A stretch of 64,000 bases of DNA from Candidatus Protochlamydia phocaeensis (GTDB lineage: Bacteria > Chlamydiota > Chlamydiia > Chlamydiales > Parachlamydiaceae), in assembly GCF_001545115.1 (NCBI RefSeq), contig NZ_FCNU01000022.1, forward strand, positions 152,544 through 216,543, read 5' to 3'. Positions within the stretch are counted from its first letter, which is position 1. Every line of letters begins with the position of its first letter. A program made the translations under genes and the position numbers. Of the stretch, positions 50,924 to 59,502 are shown one piece after another. The notes under the pieces are model-generated. The model ran no database searches and was not told the DNA's origin. It worked only from the letters and a program-made list of their open reading frames with translations.

Positions 50924-52711
50924 ATGCAGCAAATCGGACATTTTCGCATTCATCTTAGGGATTTGTCTTTAGAAGAAACAGAGGACGCGTCTCCCTCCTC
51001 TGTTTCTTTTGATGTTTCTCAACAGGTAATAAATTCAAATCCGTTCCCTACGCTTTATGATCAATTTAATCGAATGGATCAAATTAAAAGTCATTTGCAA
51101 GGAACGGTCTTGCATTTGAAGCGGACTCATTCTTTTCCCAGGTCGGTTCGTCGCCAATTTAATCAATTTTTAAATCAAATTTTTTATTTGGTTCAGCAAG
51201 ATAAACGCCTTCCTATTGAATCATCTTCCAATGGTTTTTTAGAAAGTCAACGGATTGATAAATTAGATGCGCTTCATAGACAAGTCAAAAAAATACAAAA
51301 CTTGATCCAGTCTACAACAAGTAAATTTTTTATAAATAGTAAAGTCACAGGTAAGAAAGGCGTCCTCTTTTGCTTGGCAAAGAGAGTACAGGAATTAAAA
51401 ACAGAATTAAAACAAACATTTCGCCTACCTTTTCAGGATAAAGATGCTTTGCAACTCTTTTATGAGGAGCAGAAAAAAAAACTTCTCTTGGAACAAGCAG
51501 AGGGCGTTCAAACCGCTCAAAAAGAGCTCTTTCATTGGCTGGGTGGTCGATTCGATGAAAAAAAACTAGAAGACGTAAAAATTGAAAGTTACGAAGGAAG
51601 TTGGGAATTTCATTCTATTTTCAGTTATTTAAAAATGCTAGAAAGACTTGTTCAAGTCAGCTCTAATCAAAACAAAGAAAAAATGTTTTTCCTTCTCTGT
51701 CGGACAAGCTTAGCTTTGGAAATTGCTCTCAAAACAACTTTTGTCTTCAAAATGCAGCAAGATCATACAGTTGAAAGTGAGCAGACCTATTTTGAAGGGC
51801 TGGCTAAAGTAGCGAGCAGTCAAAACGTGTCTTTGGTTGATGCGATGAACGAATGGGCGGATTTCAATCGAACCTATACGCTTGCAAAAAAGTGCCAAGT
51901 ACCTTTCTCTATCATTATTAATAATATCGCTTGGGATATTATTACGATGATCCATCAAATTGAACCTAATGATTTACGTGTTTTTAACGTAGGAATAAGG
52001 GAGCATTCCATTACTGTCCAAGTCGAACGGCTAGAGCCATCGGAGCAGTATTCAAATGGCGAGTATCGCTACGCGATTTTTAACACCGGATCGGGAAGAA
52101 AGAAATTTCACTACTACGCTCAAACAGCAGACGGAAATTATTGTAAGCCTTATATTATTAAAGGATTGAAGCTTGAAGCTTTTAGCTATTCCTTTATTGA
52201 AAGTCTCGTGAAATTCATGTTTGATGAAGAGTCAACTATTCAAGAGTTTTATGAATTGCATAGAAAGTGTTTAGTGGAAGGCGGCGGCTCTGTAGACCTT
52301 GATAGCGGCTCGGCTTATCTTGAGCAAAAATTTGGTACCTGTGCCTATTCTTCTTTTGAGGCGTGGATCGATTCTCATCTCACTTTAGAAGAAGTTTTGC
52401 AAAAGGAATTAATTAAGTCATCTTTATCTGTTCAAAAGCAAGCACGCGTTGTTCAAATCCTGGAACAAGATGACAAAAAAGCGATTCAGGCATTTTCTTC
52501 GAAAATCCCCAAAAAACGCAGAAACTATACAGAAAGCGATTTCAATAAACGAAAGAGAAAATTAAAAGAGAGTAAGATTTTTCTTGATTTAGGCGAAAAA
52601 TACTTTTCTCATTTGCAAACAGAAGTAAAAAAAAGAAAAATTTCGATAACCAAAGAAGAAAGTTTATTTCAAAAGGAAGGGGCTTTTCCTCTTATAAATG
52701 ACACGCAATAA
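50924..52711 (+). CDS. His/Cys-motif paralogue B of the tandem family
   Basis: The 595-residue protein starts 47 bases after paralogue A. A specific N-terminal piece of about 40 residues precedes the shared helical half. In the core, YEGS lies at residue 223, RVFNVGIREH carries His361, YAIFNTGSG carries Asn387, then His396, FYELH with His446, and QKFGTCAYSSFEAWID with Gln468 and Cys473. The C-terminal 100 residues are strongly basic (PKKRRN, KRKRK, VKKRK), which could be nuclear-localisation-like signals in a host cell. The binding site before the ATG is weak, so coupling to gene A is possible. Export by T3S is inferred from the family layout. Confidence 0.75.
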   Translation: MQQIGHFRIHLRDLSLEETEDASPSSVSFDVSQQVINSNPFPTLYDQFNRMDQIKSHLQGTVLHLKRTHSFPRSVRRQFNQFLNQIFYLVQQDKRLPIESSSNGFLESQRIDKLDALHRQVKKIQNLIQSTTSKFFINSKVTGKKGVLFCLAKRVQELKTELKQTFRLPFQDKDALQLFYEEQKKKLLLEQAEGVQTAQKELFHWLGGRFDEKKLEDVKIESYEGSWEFHSIFSYLKMLERLVQVSSNQNKEKMFFLLCRTSLALEIALKTTFVFKMQQDHTVESEQTYFEGLAKVASSQNVSLVDAMNEWADFNRTYTLAKKCQVPFSIIINNIAWDIITMIHQIEPNDLRVFNVGIREHSITVQVERLEPSEQYSNGEYRYAIFNTGSGRKKFHYYAQTADGNYCKPYIIKGLKLEAFSYSFIESLVKFMFDEESTIQEFYELHRKCLVEGGGSVDLDSGSAYLEQKFGTCAYSSFEAWIDSHLTLEEVLQKELIKSSLSVQKQARVVQILEQDDKKAIQAFSSKIPKKRRNYTESDFNKRKRKLKESKIFLDLGEKYFSHLQTEVKKRKISITKEESLFQKEGAFPLINDTQ

Positions 52712-52722
52712 GGAGATCTTCC

Positions 52723-52755
52723 TTTAGAGGGGATATTAAAACGGCTCGTGACCTA
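52723..52755 (+). repeat. Dispersed repeat 2, copy with TATTAAAACGGCTCGTGACC
   Basis: TTAGAGGGGA followed by TATTAAAACGGCTCGTGACC. Similarity to the 11341 copy resumes about 30 bases later around TTGAATATAGG. It lies between paralogues B and C; the rest of the 300-base gap is AT-rich and probably holds the promoter of C. Confidence 0.55.
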
Positions 52756-53012
52756 AAATTGAAGGCTTTTCCTAGCGGAAAAATCACCTTGAATATAGGC
52801 CCTTATCCCTCTTAACTTTTCTAAAATCCAAGACCTTCACAAATGGCTAGATTGATTAAATGACTCTTTAAAAGAAAGTTAAAGTAATAGTTGTATAAAT
52901 CAAATTAACCTTTGATATAGATAATGTTATTTGTAATTAAAAGGTGTTCGTTGTAAAATTTAGTTTTTGTTTAGAATTGATAAAATTAAAATAACTACAA
53001 TTTAGTGGATTT

Positions 53013-54422
53013 ATGATTCAAAATGGAAATCTTCAATTTTTTATTAGTACTGTTAAGGGGATTGAAGAACGTATAAAGCAGACTGAAAAAGCCATTAGAA
53101 CTTGTAAATCCACTACTGATGAATTAGATATAGATTTTCAAGCTATTGTCTGTAAGACAGATCAATTAATTCATTTAGAAGATACCAGAAAGCCTCTTTT
53201 GTCGATCACTCAATCTGCCGATCGATTGGTAAAGTTAATTAATCTAAAAAAAAAGATTAATTTAATATCAAAGCATATCCACCAAGTGAACGCGAGTCAA
53301 AAATCTGTTAAACAACCTCCTTGTTCAGTCTTGAATTTAGAGACAGGAAAAAAGGTGTCAGTTTCTCTAAATGCTTGTATAAATGAATTAACCCAGCAGA
53401 TGAAAGTTGGAGCGCGTTTACCTTGTAATGCCGATAAAGCTTGGGAAGCTTTTTATCAAAAAAAGGTGCGGGATTTAAGGCTAGATTCTTCTACCATTAC
53501 AACAGTCCAAAAAGATCTTTTCCATTTAATGGCCAATCAATTTGTTCGGAAGGATCTTCAAGAAGTAGACGTTGAAGCTTATGAAGGAAGTTTAGAGTTG
53601 CAATCGGCCATTAGTTATTTAAGCTTATTGGAAGCGTTAAGAAGTAAGATAGAGAGCGAGCGTTTAGCCGCTTTCAATGCCACTTATGAGGCTTTAAAAA
53701 AAGCAGAAAAGTTTGCCATTAAAACCTCTTTTGCTCATCAAGTTTTAAAAAAGGAAGAAAAAATTCCTTTGACTTATCTGAAAGAGTTGGTCGGGTTTGA
53801 CAAAGATTCTTTTTATAGCACATATCCACTCCTTTCGCCCTTTTCGGTTCCTTTTCAAGTTTTGGTCAATGACATGTGTTGGGATATGATCGAGATTATT
53901 GATCAAATGAAAGAAGGGGATAAACGCATCTTTAATTTGGGAACAGGCACGCATAATATCGTGATTCAAATTGAGTTGTTACCATCCCAACAATCTACCG
54001 ATTGCCGTTATTGCTATACTATCTTTAACACCGGCAATGGAATAAAAAAGTACCATCGCATCCAGAGAGTAAATCGAGAAATCTTTGTTCATCCCTATAT
54101 TATAAAAGAGGTGAGACGCGAGAAATTGAGTTATTCCTTTATTGAAAGTTTAATCCTATGCGCTCTAGATAAACGCTCTTCTATCGATCACTTTTATAGC
54201 CTTCATAAAAAATTTCTTTTTGAGGAAGGGAAAGAACCGGACCTCAAATCAGGCCCTTTGTATAAAGCGCAGCGATTTGACACATGCGCTTATTCCTGTT
54301 TAGAGGTATGGATTGACTTGCAATTAACAGAAAAAGAAATTTTAGAAAAAGAGACGATCAAGGTCAATCGGTATATTGAAATGCAACAGCAAATCATTGA
54401 ATTGCAAAAAGAACAGATATAG
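53013..54422 (+). CDS. His/Cys-motif paralogue C of the tandem family
   Basis: The 469-residue protein is the shortest and most diverged of the three. It keeps the N-terminal helical half and the core: QKDLFH near residue 166, YEGS at 190, RIFNLGTGTH with His314, YTIFNTGNG with Asn339, His348, FYSLH with His398, and QRFDTCAYSCLEVWID with Gln420 and Cys425. It lacks the long basic C-terminal tail of B. The leader upstream (about 52860-53010) is AT-rich, so it probably has its own promoter. Conservation of the same His, Asn, Gln and Cys despite low overall identity suggests an active site under selection. Confidence 0.75.
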   Translation: MIQNGNLQFFISTVKGIEERIKQTEKAIRTCKSTTDELDIDFQAIVCKTDQLIHLEDTRKPLLSITQSADRLVKLINLKKKINLISKHIHQVNASQKSVKQPPCSVLNLETGKKVSVSLNACINELTQQMKVGARLPCNADKAWEAFYQKKVRDLRLDSSTITTVQKDLFHLMANQFVRKDLQEVDVEAYEGSLELQSAISYLSLLEALRSKIESERLAAFNATYEALKKAEKFAIKTSFAHQVLKKEEKIPLTYLKELVGFDKDSFYSTYPLLSPFSVPFQVLVNDMCWDMIEIIDQMKEGDKRIFNLGTGTHNIVIQIELLPSQQSTDCRYCYTIFNTGNGIKKYHRIQRVNREIFVHPYIIKEVRREKLSYSFIESLILCALDKRSSIDHFYSLHKKFLFEEGKEPDLKSGPLYKAQRFDTCAYSCLEVWIDLQLTEKEILEKETIKVNRYIEMQQQIIELQKEQI

Positions 54423-54465
54423 GAATAGTTGTTCAGTTAGGTTCACTCCCTCTGTTGCCCTATTT

Positions 54466-55770
54466 CTAGGGATTGGAAATAAAATTATAAAGCGGTTGGT
54501 TGTTTGTCGGGTCTTCTAAGATGAGGTCAATTTGCTGGACATAGCCTCTAATTTTTTCCATTGGCGGAGACTCTTTGACAGATGCCATTAAATCGTGGCT
54601 TCTGTCAATCGCATCGCAGACCTTTTTCATGGTGATGGTCTCAATGGCTCTCGCCGGCTGGTAGCCGATTGTTTTGTCCTGAAAAGAAACAGCGGATAAG
54701 ATACGGTCTTCCTGAAGCGCTTCTAGGACAAGCTGCAAATGATTCAGGGACATTCCCAGTTCATGAGCCAATGCACGGTCTGTAAGGGGAGGCTGTCCTT
54801 TTGCAAAGGCCTCAATGCAGCGGTAAGTAATGAGCAAAGCGATCGCTTTGCTTGAAAGAGGGGTCAGCCGCCTGACAGGAATAAAAAGATCATTTTCAAT
54901 TTCAAATCCCAATTCGGCCCCACCTAATAAAATTAGCCAGCTCACCTGAAGCCAAATGAGAAAAAGAGGAAGTGCAGCAAAACTTCCATAAATGGCGCCA
55001 TAACTTGAAGCACCGATTTGGAATTGAATATACAGCAGCTGCCAAAGCTGAAAAACCGTCCCGGCAATGATTCCTGCTATAAGAGCAGATCGTAAATAGA
55101 CTTTCGTGTTTGGCATGAATGCGTAAATAAAAGTAAATAATATCCAGCTTAAAAAAAAGGGAAAGAGCTTAAGAACAAAAATTAAGACAGGGCTGACGGC
55201 TTCAACTAAAATATTGTTTTGAGCCGTTTGCGTGATTTGGGTGCTTAAAAAGACAGTTATACTACTAGAGGTAACCAAAAATAGAGGGCCAATGATCATG
55301 GTGGCTAGGTAGTCGCTAATTTTTCTGCTGTAAGGACGCGAAATGCGTGTTTTCCAAATTGAATTAAGCGTTGTTTCAATATTATTAAGCAGGCCGAAGA
55401 CAGACCACAATAAGGTAATGGTTCCAATCCCGGCTATTACTCCTCCTTGTACAGTTTTCAGCCAAGAATAAGAAAATTCAATTAATTTTTCTACGATTTC
55501 GCGCTGCTCATAGAAACGTTCATTAATTTCTGATTCAAGCGCCTTCTCAAAGCCAAAACCTTTGGCGATGCCGAACAAGACGGCAAAAACAGGAACGATT
55601 GATAGAAGAGAATAAAATGTTAAAGCAGATGCTTTTGCATAACAGTCATCTTCTACAAACCCGCGGGCGGCATCAACGAGAACGCGGACTGCGCGTTTGA
55701 TGAGAGAAGGAGAAACAGATTTAGCAGGTGGGTGGGATGGAGGGGGAAGGAGAGAGGATGGATTTGCCAT
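54466..55770 (-). CDS. YihY/BrkB-family inner-membrane protein
   Basis: The 434-residue protein belongs to the YihY/virulence-factor BrkB family (once called RNase BN). DDCYAKASALTFYSLLSIVPVFAVL (from about residue 40, split by SALTFY) is the family hallmark, and six membrane helices follow to about residue 280. GASSYGAIYGSFAALPLFLIWL near residue 252 is typical. The last 140 residues form a winged-helix-like cytosolic domain (LTDRALAHELGMSLNHLQLVLEAL). The role of the family is unclear; transport or envelope functions have been proposed. It converges on paralogue C of the family with 43 bases between. Confidence 0.9.
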   Translation of the reverse strand: MANPSSLLPPPSHPPAKSVSPSLIKRAVRVLVDAARGFVEDDCYAKASALTFYSLLSIVPVFAVLFGIAKGFGFEKALESEINERFYEQREIVEKLIEFSYSWLKTVQGGVIAGIGTITLLWSVFGLLNNIETTLNSIWKTRISRPYSRKISDYLATMIIGPLFLVTSSSITVFLSTQITQTAQNNILVEAVSPVLIFVLKLFPFFLSWILFTFIYAFMPNTKVYLRSALIAGIIAGTVFQLWQLLYIQFQIGASSYGAIYGSFAALPLFLIWLQVSWLILLGGAELGFEIENDLFIPVRRLTPLSSKAIALLITYRCIEAFAKGQPPLTDRALAHELGMSLNHLQLVLEALQEDRILSAVSFQDKTIGYQPARAIETITMKKVCDAIDRSHDLMASVKESPPMEKIRGYVQQIDLILEDPTNNQPLYNFISNP

Positions 55771-55905
55771 GATGCTAAGGTTTGTTTATTTTCATTGATA
55801 ACAAAATTCTTAAAAATTGTCATGTTATTAGCAGGTCTAATACCTCCTCATAAAGGAAAGCTAGTGAAGATTCAACTAGCTTCCTCCCAACCAAATAGAC
55901 AATTC

Positions 55906-58323
55906 CTATGCTTGCAGGCTTTGCTTTAATTCTTCAAAATAGGTGTTGTAATTTAAAAGCACATCAACAACATAATCCCTTTTCAATTCGCCAGGCGTCG
56001 ATGTTGGCGGGCATAAAAGCGAAGCAATGCTGAAAGAGCCTCTTAACATATTTGTCGCAGATGTGCGCGAGTCATAATCGTCCCCGAAACTTATTCGGTC
56101 TTCTTTTAACCAAATTCTATCCCAGGCAAACCAATAAAGGGAAAGCAAATCAATGACGAAAGCGCGATCTGTTTTGTTCAATTGTTTTATAGCTGCAATA
56201 AAGCCTTCCGTTGAATTCACTTGTTGAAGAGATTGCAGATCTGCTTTTTTCTGTTCGGGTAAATTTTGAAGGTAACGACTTAAAATGCCATATGTTTCAT
56301 AAGCTGTAAATTGATTGATCTTGCACAGATCATATTTGTGATGCTCTTCAATTCTCTGCTGTAACACATCATGATTGATGGCTGCCCGCATTAAACGCGC
56401 CTGGCTTCCGCTGGATCTGCCTTGGTCTTCAATAATCTTATCAATTGTCTGTTCGATTAAGCGCCTGCACGTATTTTCCAACTGGCCTTTTTTGTATTCA
56501 TCCTCTACCCAGAGTTTGAACTGAAGCGTATTTAATTGAGAAAGAAAAGTTTCTACACCACCTAATCCCTTTCCTTGAAGAAGTTTGAGATTGTTTTTTA
56601 GATATCCAATTTGAGAAGCGGATAAGGTATTGAAGTCTTTTTGATGCTTTTGAATAAACTTTTTTACCTTCTCGGGATCGCTAATAGTCGTTTGTTGAGA
56701 CTTCTCAATCGATAAATATTTTGATTCTTTTCCAAAAAGGACGTAAGCCTTGCGAGTCGCCACTTTTAATTTAAATGGCTCGTTCAACATTTGATTAAAA
56801 AGACATTCTAATAAAGAAGAAGAAGCCGTTGGCTGAAGCGTTTGCTGGGTGGCGCACAATGAAGGAGGAGGGGGAAGATCCCCTAAATAAAAGGGGCGTT
56901 GAGTAGAGGGTTGGATAAAAACTTGCGCAGGGACAACGGGCTCCGGATCAGACGAAGTGATTTCTTGGGAAGAGCGGTTTAAAGAAGAGGTGAAATCTAC
57001 CATTTCTATTTCAGTGTCAGTGCTATACACCAAATCAGAATTAAAGAAAGCTGGGGAGAAGGTGGGATAAAAGCCTTCGTTCTCGCTTGTTTCAGACGAA
57101 ACTGGCGTACAAGAATTTGATGTGCCAACAGATTGGCGTTTCTCCATGTCAGATTGTTGTTTCCCTACCCCTGATTCAAAAATAGGGGCAAGATTAATCG
57201 GCGTAAAACTAATGCTCGTTCGCGGGCGTGGCAAGCTCGTTCGCTGTCTGATTGGAGTTTCGATATGTGAAGTTTGTTCAACTGTCTGTTGTGGGTCTGG
57301 GCTTTCAATTGGAAGAGAGACTGTTTGAATGTCCGGTTCGTGTCTTATCGAAACAGGAGGCGTTAGATTATCGTTTGGTATTAAAGTCACTGTAACTGAT
57401 TTTCTAACAGGTGTTTGACTTGCTTGCAGGCTTGCGATCCGATTTTGGATGCCTGGGCTTTGCCTGCTAGGTGTAAAAGCACGTGTAACACGTGTAATTG
57501 GTGTAGAAACCGCGGGATTGGCCAGTTGTCCCCTGGGAGGCGTTGAAGGTTGGTTTGGCGTAGGATTGGAAGTGGCTACAGTAGAGGTGATATTTCGGAT
57601 CGCTATTATTCTACCTGGCGTTGAAGGCACCGACTCATTTACTGCATTTCTTTGAGGTGTGCGAGGAGTTAGTGGAACCGGAGTAAAAACTGAAACAGGT
57701 GTTTGAGGCGCACGAATAGGCGTTTGGGGCGCTGCGGTGTGAGTAATTACTGGGGAATTAGAATGAGTGGGCGGAGTTTCAGGTTCTATTGGAGTGGAAA
57801 TCGGTTGAGGAGAGGAAGGCGCAGGTGGATTAGGAGATTCCATCGGTTGAGATTCGCTAACAGGAATCAGAGGCTCCTCCTGAGAGGGCTCTTGCCTCTC
57901 CGTGTTTTCGTTTGTATGAGGAGTGGGAGTCGAAAGGGAAGAAACCGGTTCAATGGATGGCGGAGGCGTGTTTTGTTCTCTCTGTGTTTCACTGGATGGA
58001 GAGGGACATCTGGGAGTTAGGTCAAAAAGTTCATGAAGATGATAATTGCTCCAAGGATGCAGGAAGCCGTGATAAGGGCTAAGCAAAATATTAAAGGCTA
58101 ATACGGTTGTTTTGATAAGCGCTTGCGATAAGGGGAAAGACGAATGATCATCGTTAGAAGCAAACCGGAAGCAAACATGCCCGATTGTGCAAAGGCAAGC
58201 ATAGCCTTCAAAGATGGGAAGGACCAGAGCAGCAAAGCTTGCTTTGATCGTTTCTTGCTTAACTAAATGCGTGTGAATTTTCCCCATCCAAAATTGTAAA
58301 GGCAATTCTCCGTGAATAAGCAT
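55906..58323 (-). CDS. Large proline/threonine-rich protein, candidate effector
   Basis: The 805-residue protein has three parts. Residues 1 to about 105 contain two hydrophobic stretches (about 28-52 and 68-85) that could insert in a membrane. Residues about 106-390 are a disordered region dominated by Pro, Thr, Ser and Gln, with many S/T-P pairs (PQTPIRAPQTPVSVFTPVPL is an example). Residues about 490-805 are a helical domain with no recognised family. S/T-P clusters are targets of eukaryotic proline-directed kinases, and PxxP pieces can bind SH3 domains. There is no classical signal peptide. A dispersed word lies 102 bases upstream. Effector function is inferred. Confidence 0.75.
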   Translation of the reverse strand: MLIHGELPLQFWMGKIHTHLVKQETIKASFAALVLPIFEGYACLCTIGHVCFRFASNDDHSSFPLSQALIKTTVLAFNILLSPYHGFLHPWSNYHLHELFDLTPRCPSPSSETQREQNTPPPSIEPVSSLSTPTPHTNENTERQEPSQEEPLIPVSESQPMESPNPPAPSSPQPISTPIEPETPPTHSNSPVITHTAAPQTPIRAPQTPVSVFTPVPLTPRTPQRNAVNESVPSTPGRIIAIRNITSTVATSNPTPNQPSTPPRGQLANPAVSTPITRVTRAFTPSRQSPGIQNRIASLQASQTPVRKSVTVTLIPNDNLTPPVSIRHEPDIQTVSLPIESPDPQQTVEQTSHIETPIRQRTSLPRPRTSISFTPINLAPIFESGVGKQQSDMEKRQSVGTSNSCTPVSSETSENEGFYPTFSPAFFNSDLVYSTDTEIEMVDFTSSLNRSSQEITSSDPEPVVPAQVFIQPSTQRPFYLGDLPPPPSLCATQQTLQPTASSSLLECLFNQMLNEPFKLKVATRKAYVLFGKESKYLSIEKSQQTTISDPEKVKKFIQKHQKDFNTLSASQIGYLKNNLKLLQGKGLGGVETFLSQLNTLQFKLWVEDEYKKGQLENTCRRLIEQTIDKIIEDQGRSSGSQARLMRAAINHDVLQQRIEEHHKYDLCKINQFTAYETYGILSRYLQNLPEQKKADLQSLQQVNSTEGFIAAIKQLNKTDRAFVIDLLSLYWFAWDRIWLKEDRISFGDDYDSRTSATNMLRGSFSIASLLCPPTSTPGELKRDYVVDVLLNYNTYFEELKQSLQA

Positions 58324-58424
58324 GGTTAAAAGCTCCTAATGGATAAATAAAAGACAGCCGATTATAGAAACCTTTACTTGCAAATGTCAATGGATCTAAC
58401 TAGAAAAGCATGAATATCTTTTAA

Positions 58425-58437
58425 TATTATCAGACGT
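58425..58437 (+). repeat. TATTATCAGACGT word
   Basis: Exact copy, 102 bases upstream of the proline-rich protein gene, at nearly the same distance as the copy before the Inc-like gene at 37963. Confidence 0.8.
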
Positions 58438-58562
58438 TACTGAGTGAATAATCCTAAAAACGAAAGGAGAGCGCATAAAGGGGATCACTCCAAAGGAAGT
58501 GGCGTATTTTACTCTTCTCTGTTCAGGAGGAAGATAGCTCTAGAGGAAGAATCACTTTATTC

Positions 58563-58913
58563 TCAATGCTTGAGAATAAGCGCTCCCAGCTTGAGCAGCT
58601 TTTCTTTTTTCTCGCTATCATCTTCTACTTTTATTCCTCTTTTGGCCAAAGCCGTCTCAATTTTATTTAAACGGCTAGCAAGAGAAGGGTGGTGTAGATC
58701 AAGTCTATTTTCACCATTAGAAGAGAAAATCAGCTTCATGTGTAGAAAGTTTGCATAAAGAGCCGCATTAATTTTTTGTAAGCATAGCAAAAATCTTCTT
58801 CCACCTTTTAATTCTTCAATGGAACTATTGGCGATAGCAAAATCATCGACTTGGCGTTCTTGACGCTGAGCAAAAAAGTGACACAACAAGCCGTCCAGCG
58901 GAAGCAGAGACAA
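58563..58913 (-). CDS. Small hypothetical frame, possibly a gene remnant
   Basis: This 116-codon frame begins at a TTG (58913); no good ribosome site or ATG is seen near it, and the next in-frame stop upstream is only about 22 bases away. An internal ATG would leave about 58 codons. The later part (ASRLNKIETALAKRGIKVED and the Lys-rich end) looks protein-like and helical. It may be a short real gene starting internally or the end of a decayed one. No family is recognised. Confidence 0.35.
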   Translation of the reverse strand: MSLLPLDGLLCHFFAQRQERQVDDFAIANSSIEELKGGRRFLLCLQKINAALYANFLHMKLIFSSNGENRLDLHHPSLASRLNKIETALAKRGIKVEDDSEKKEKLLKLGALILKH

Positions 58914-59019
58914 AACTTGCTGGCGTGGCGGGGATCATCCAGGTGTTCATCAAAATAGCAGTTACAGCTGAACTGATCGCTCCTATTATGGGATTCTTAA
59001 AACTCTCTCATTATTTTTG
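58838..59019 (+). pseudogene. Possible 3' gene remnant
   Basis: A plus-strand frame without start reads LDAEQKSDTTSRPAEAETKL and then a hydrophobic run (AGVAGIIQVFIKIAVTAELI) before a stop at 59017-59019. Composition is protein-like, with a polar head and an Ala/Ile-rich segment, as in the C-terminus of a membrane protein. It overlaps the opposite-strand frame at 58563-58913, so at most one of the two is real. The following 280 bases to the small secreted protein hold only the inverted copy of the dispersed word. Confidence 0.3.
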
Positions 59020-59234
59020 ATGTGAGACAATTCGTGTTTTATCACAAAATAACAGGCTTCTTTATCAATATCGAAGAAATTTGAAGGCAAATTAATAAGC
59101 GCAGCTAAGCACAATTTATTGAACTAAGGAATGGCATAATAAACATGGCAACAAGTTTAGGCTTTCTGTTTATTAAAATCAATTTCAGAGGGGAGGGGCA
59201 AAAAGCAGGAACAAGGCAAAGTTTTTATAGTTTA

Positions 59235-59247
59235 AGGTCTGATAATA
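59235..59247 (-). repeat. TATTATCAGACCT word, inverted
   Basis: The only copy on the minus strand. It has the same ACCT variant as the copy at 30907. It lies 58 bases past the end of the small secreted protein gene. Confidence 0.75.
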
Positions 59248-59304
59248 TACGTTATGTTGTATTTAGATGGTTTTTTTAGTTTAATTGGGCTTTTTTGATT
59301 CAAG

Positions 59305-59502
59305 CTATTCTTCGCTTTTTGTCTTTTTTTTATCCTTGCATTTACATCCCACTTCATAAGCCATGGCTTTTTCAAATGCCTCTATTCCTGTCTGTTCTTC
59401 ATTCCACTCATCTTGCCAATTAGCCTGAAGAGAAAAAGAGACAAAGTTAAGGATTGCAAACATTAAAATTGCGGTAAATGAATTCTTCCTCATTCTTTTC
59501 AT
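59305..59502 (-). CDS. Small secreted protein
   Basis: The 65-residue protein has a clear signal peptide (residues 1 to about 27, basic start MKRMRKN, hydrophobic core, cut after LQA). The mature part of about 38 residues is acidic and then Lys-rich, with one CKC pair (residues 54-56). AGGAAAAAT precedes the ATG at good spacing. A disulfide or metal site is possible. No family is recognised. Despite its small size, the signal peptide and ribosome site make it likely to be real. Confidence 0.65.
   Translation of the reverse strand: MKRMRKNSFTAILMFAILNFVSFSLQANWQDEWNEEQTGIEAFEKAMAYEVGCKCKDKKKTKSEE

Noticed and set aside
58444..58758. Plus-strand frame of 104 codons with Ser-rich product
   Set aside because: It lies opposite a more protein-like minus-strand frame, and its Ser/Phe-rich composition is typical of an antisense shadow.
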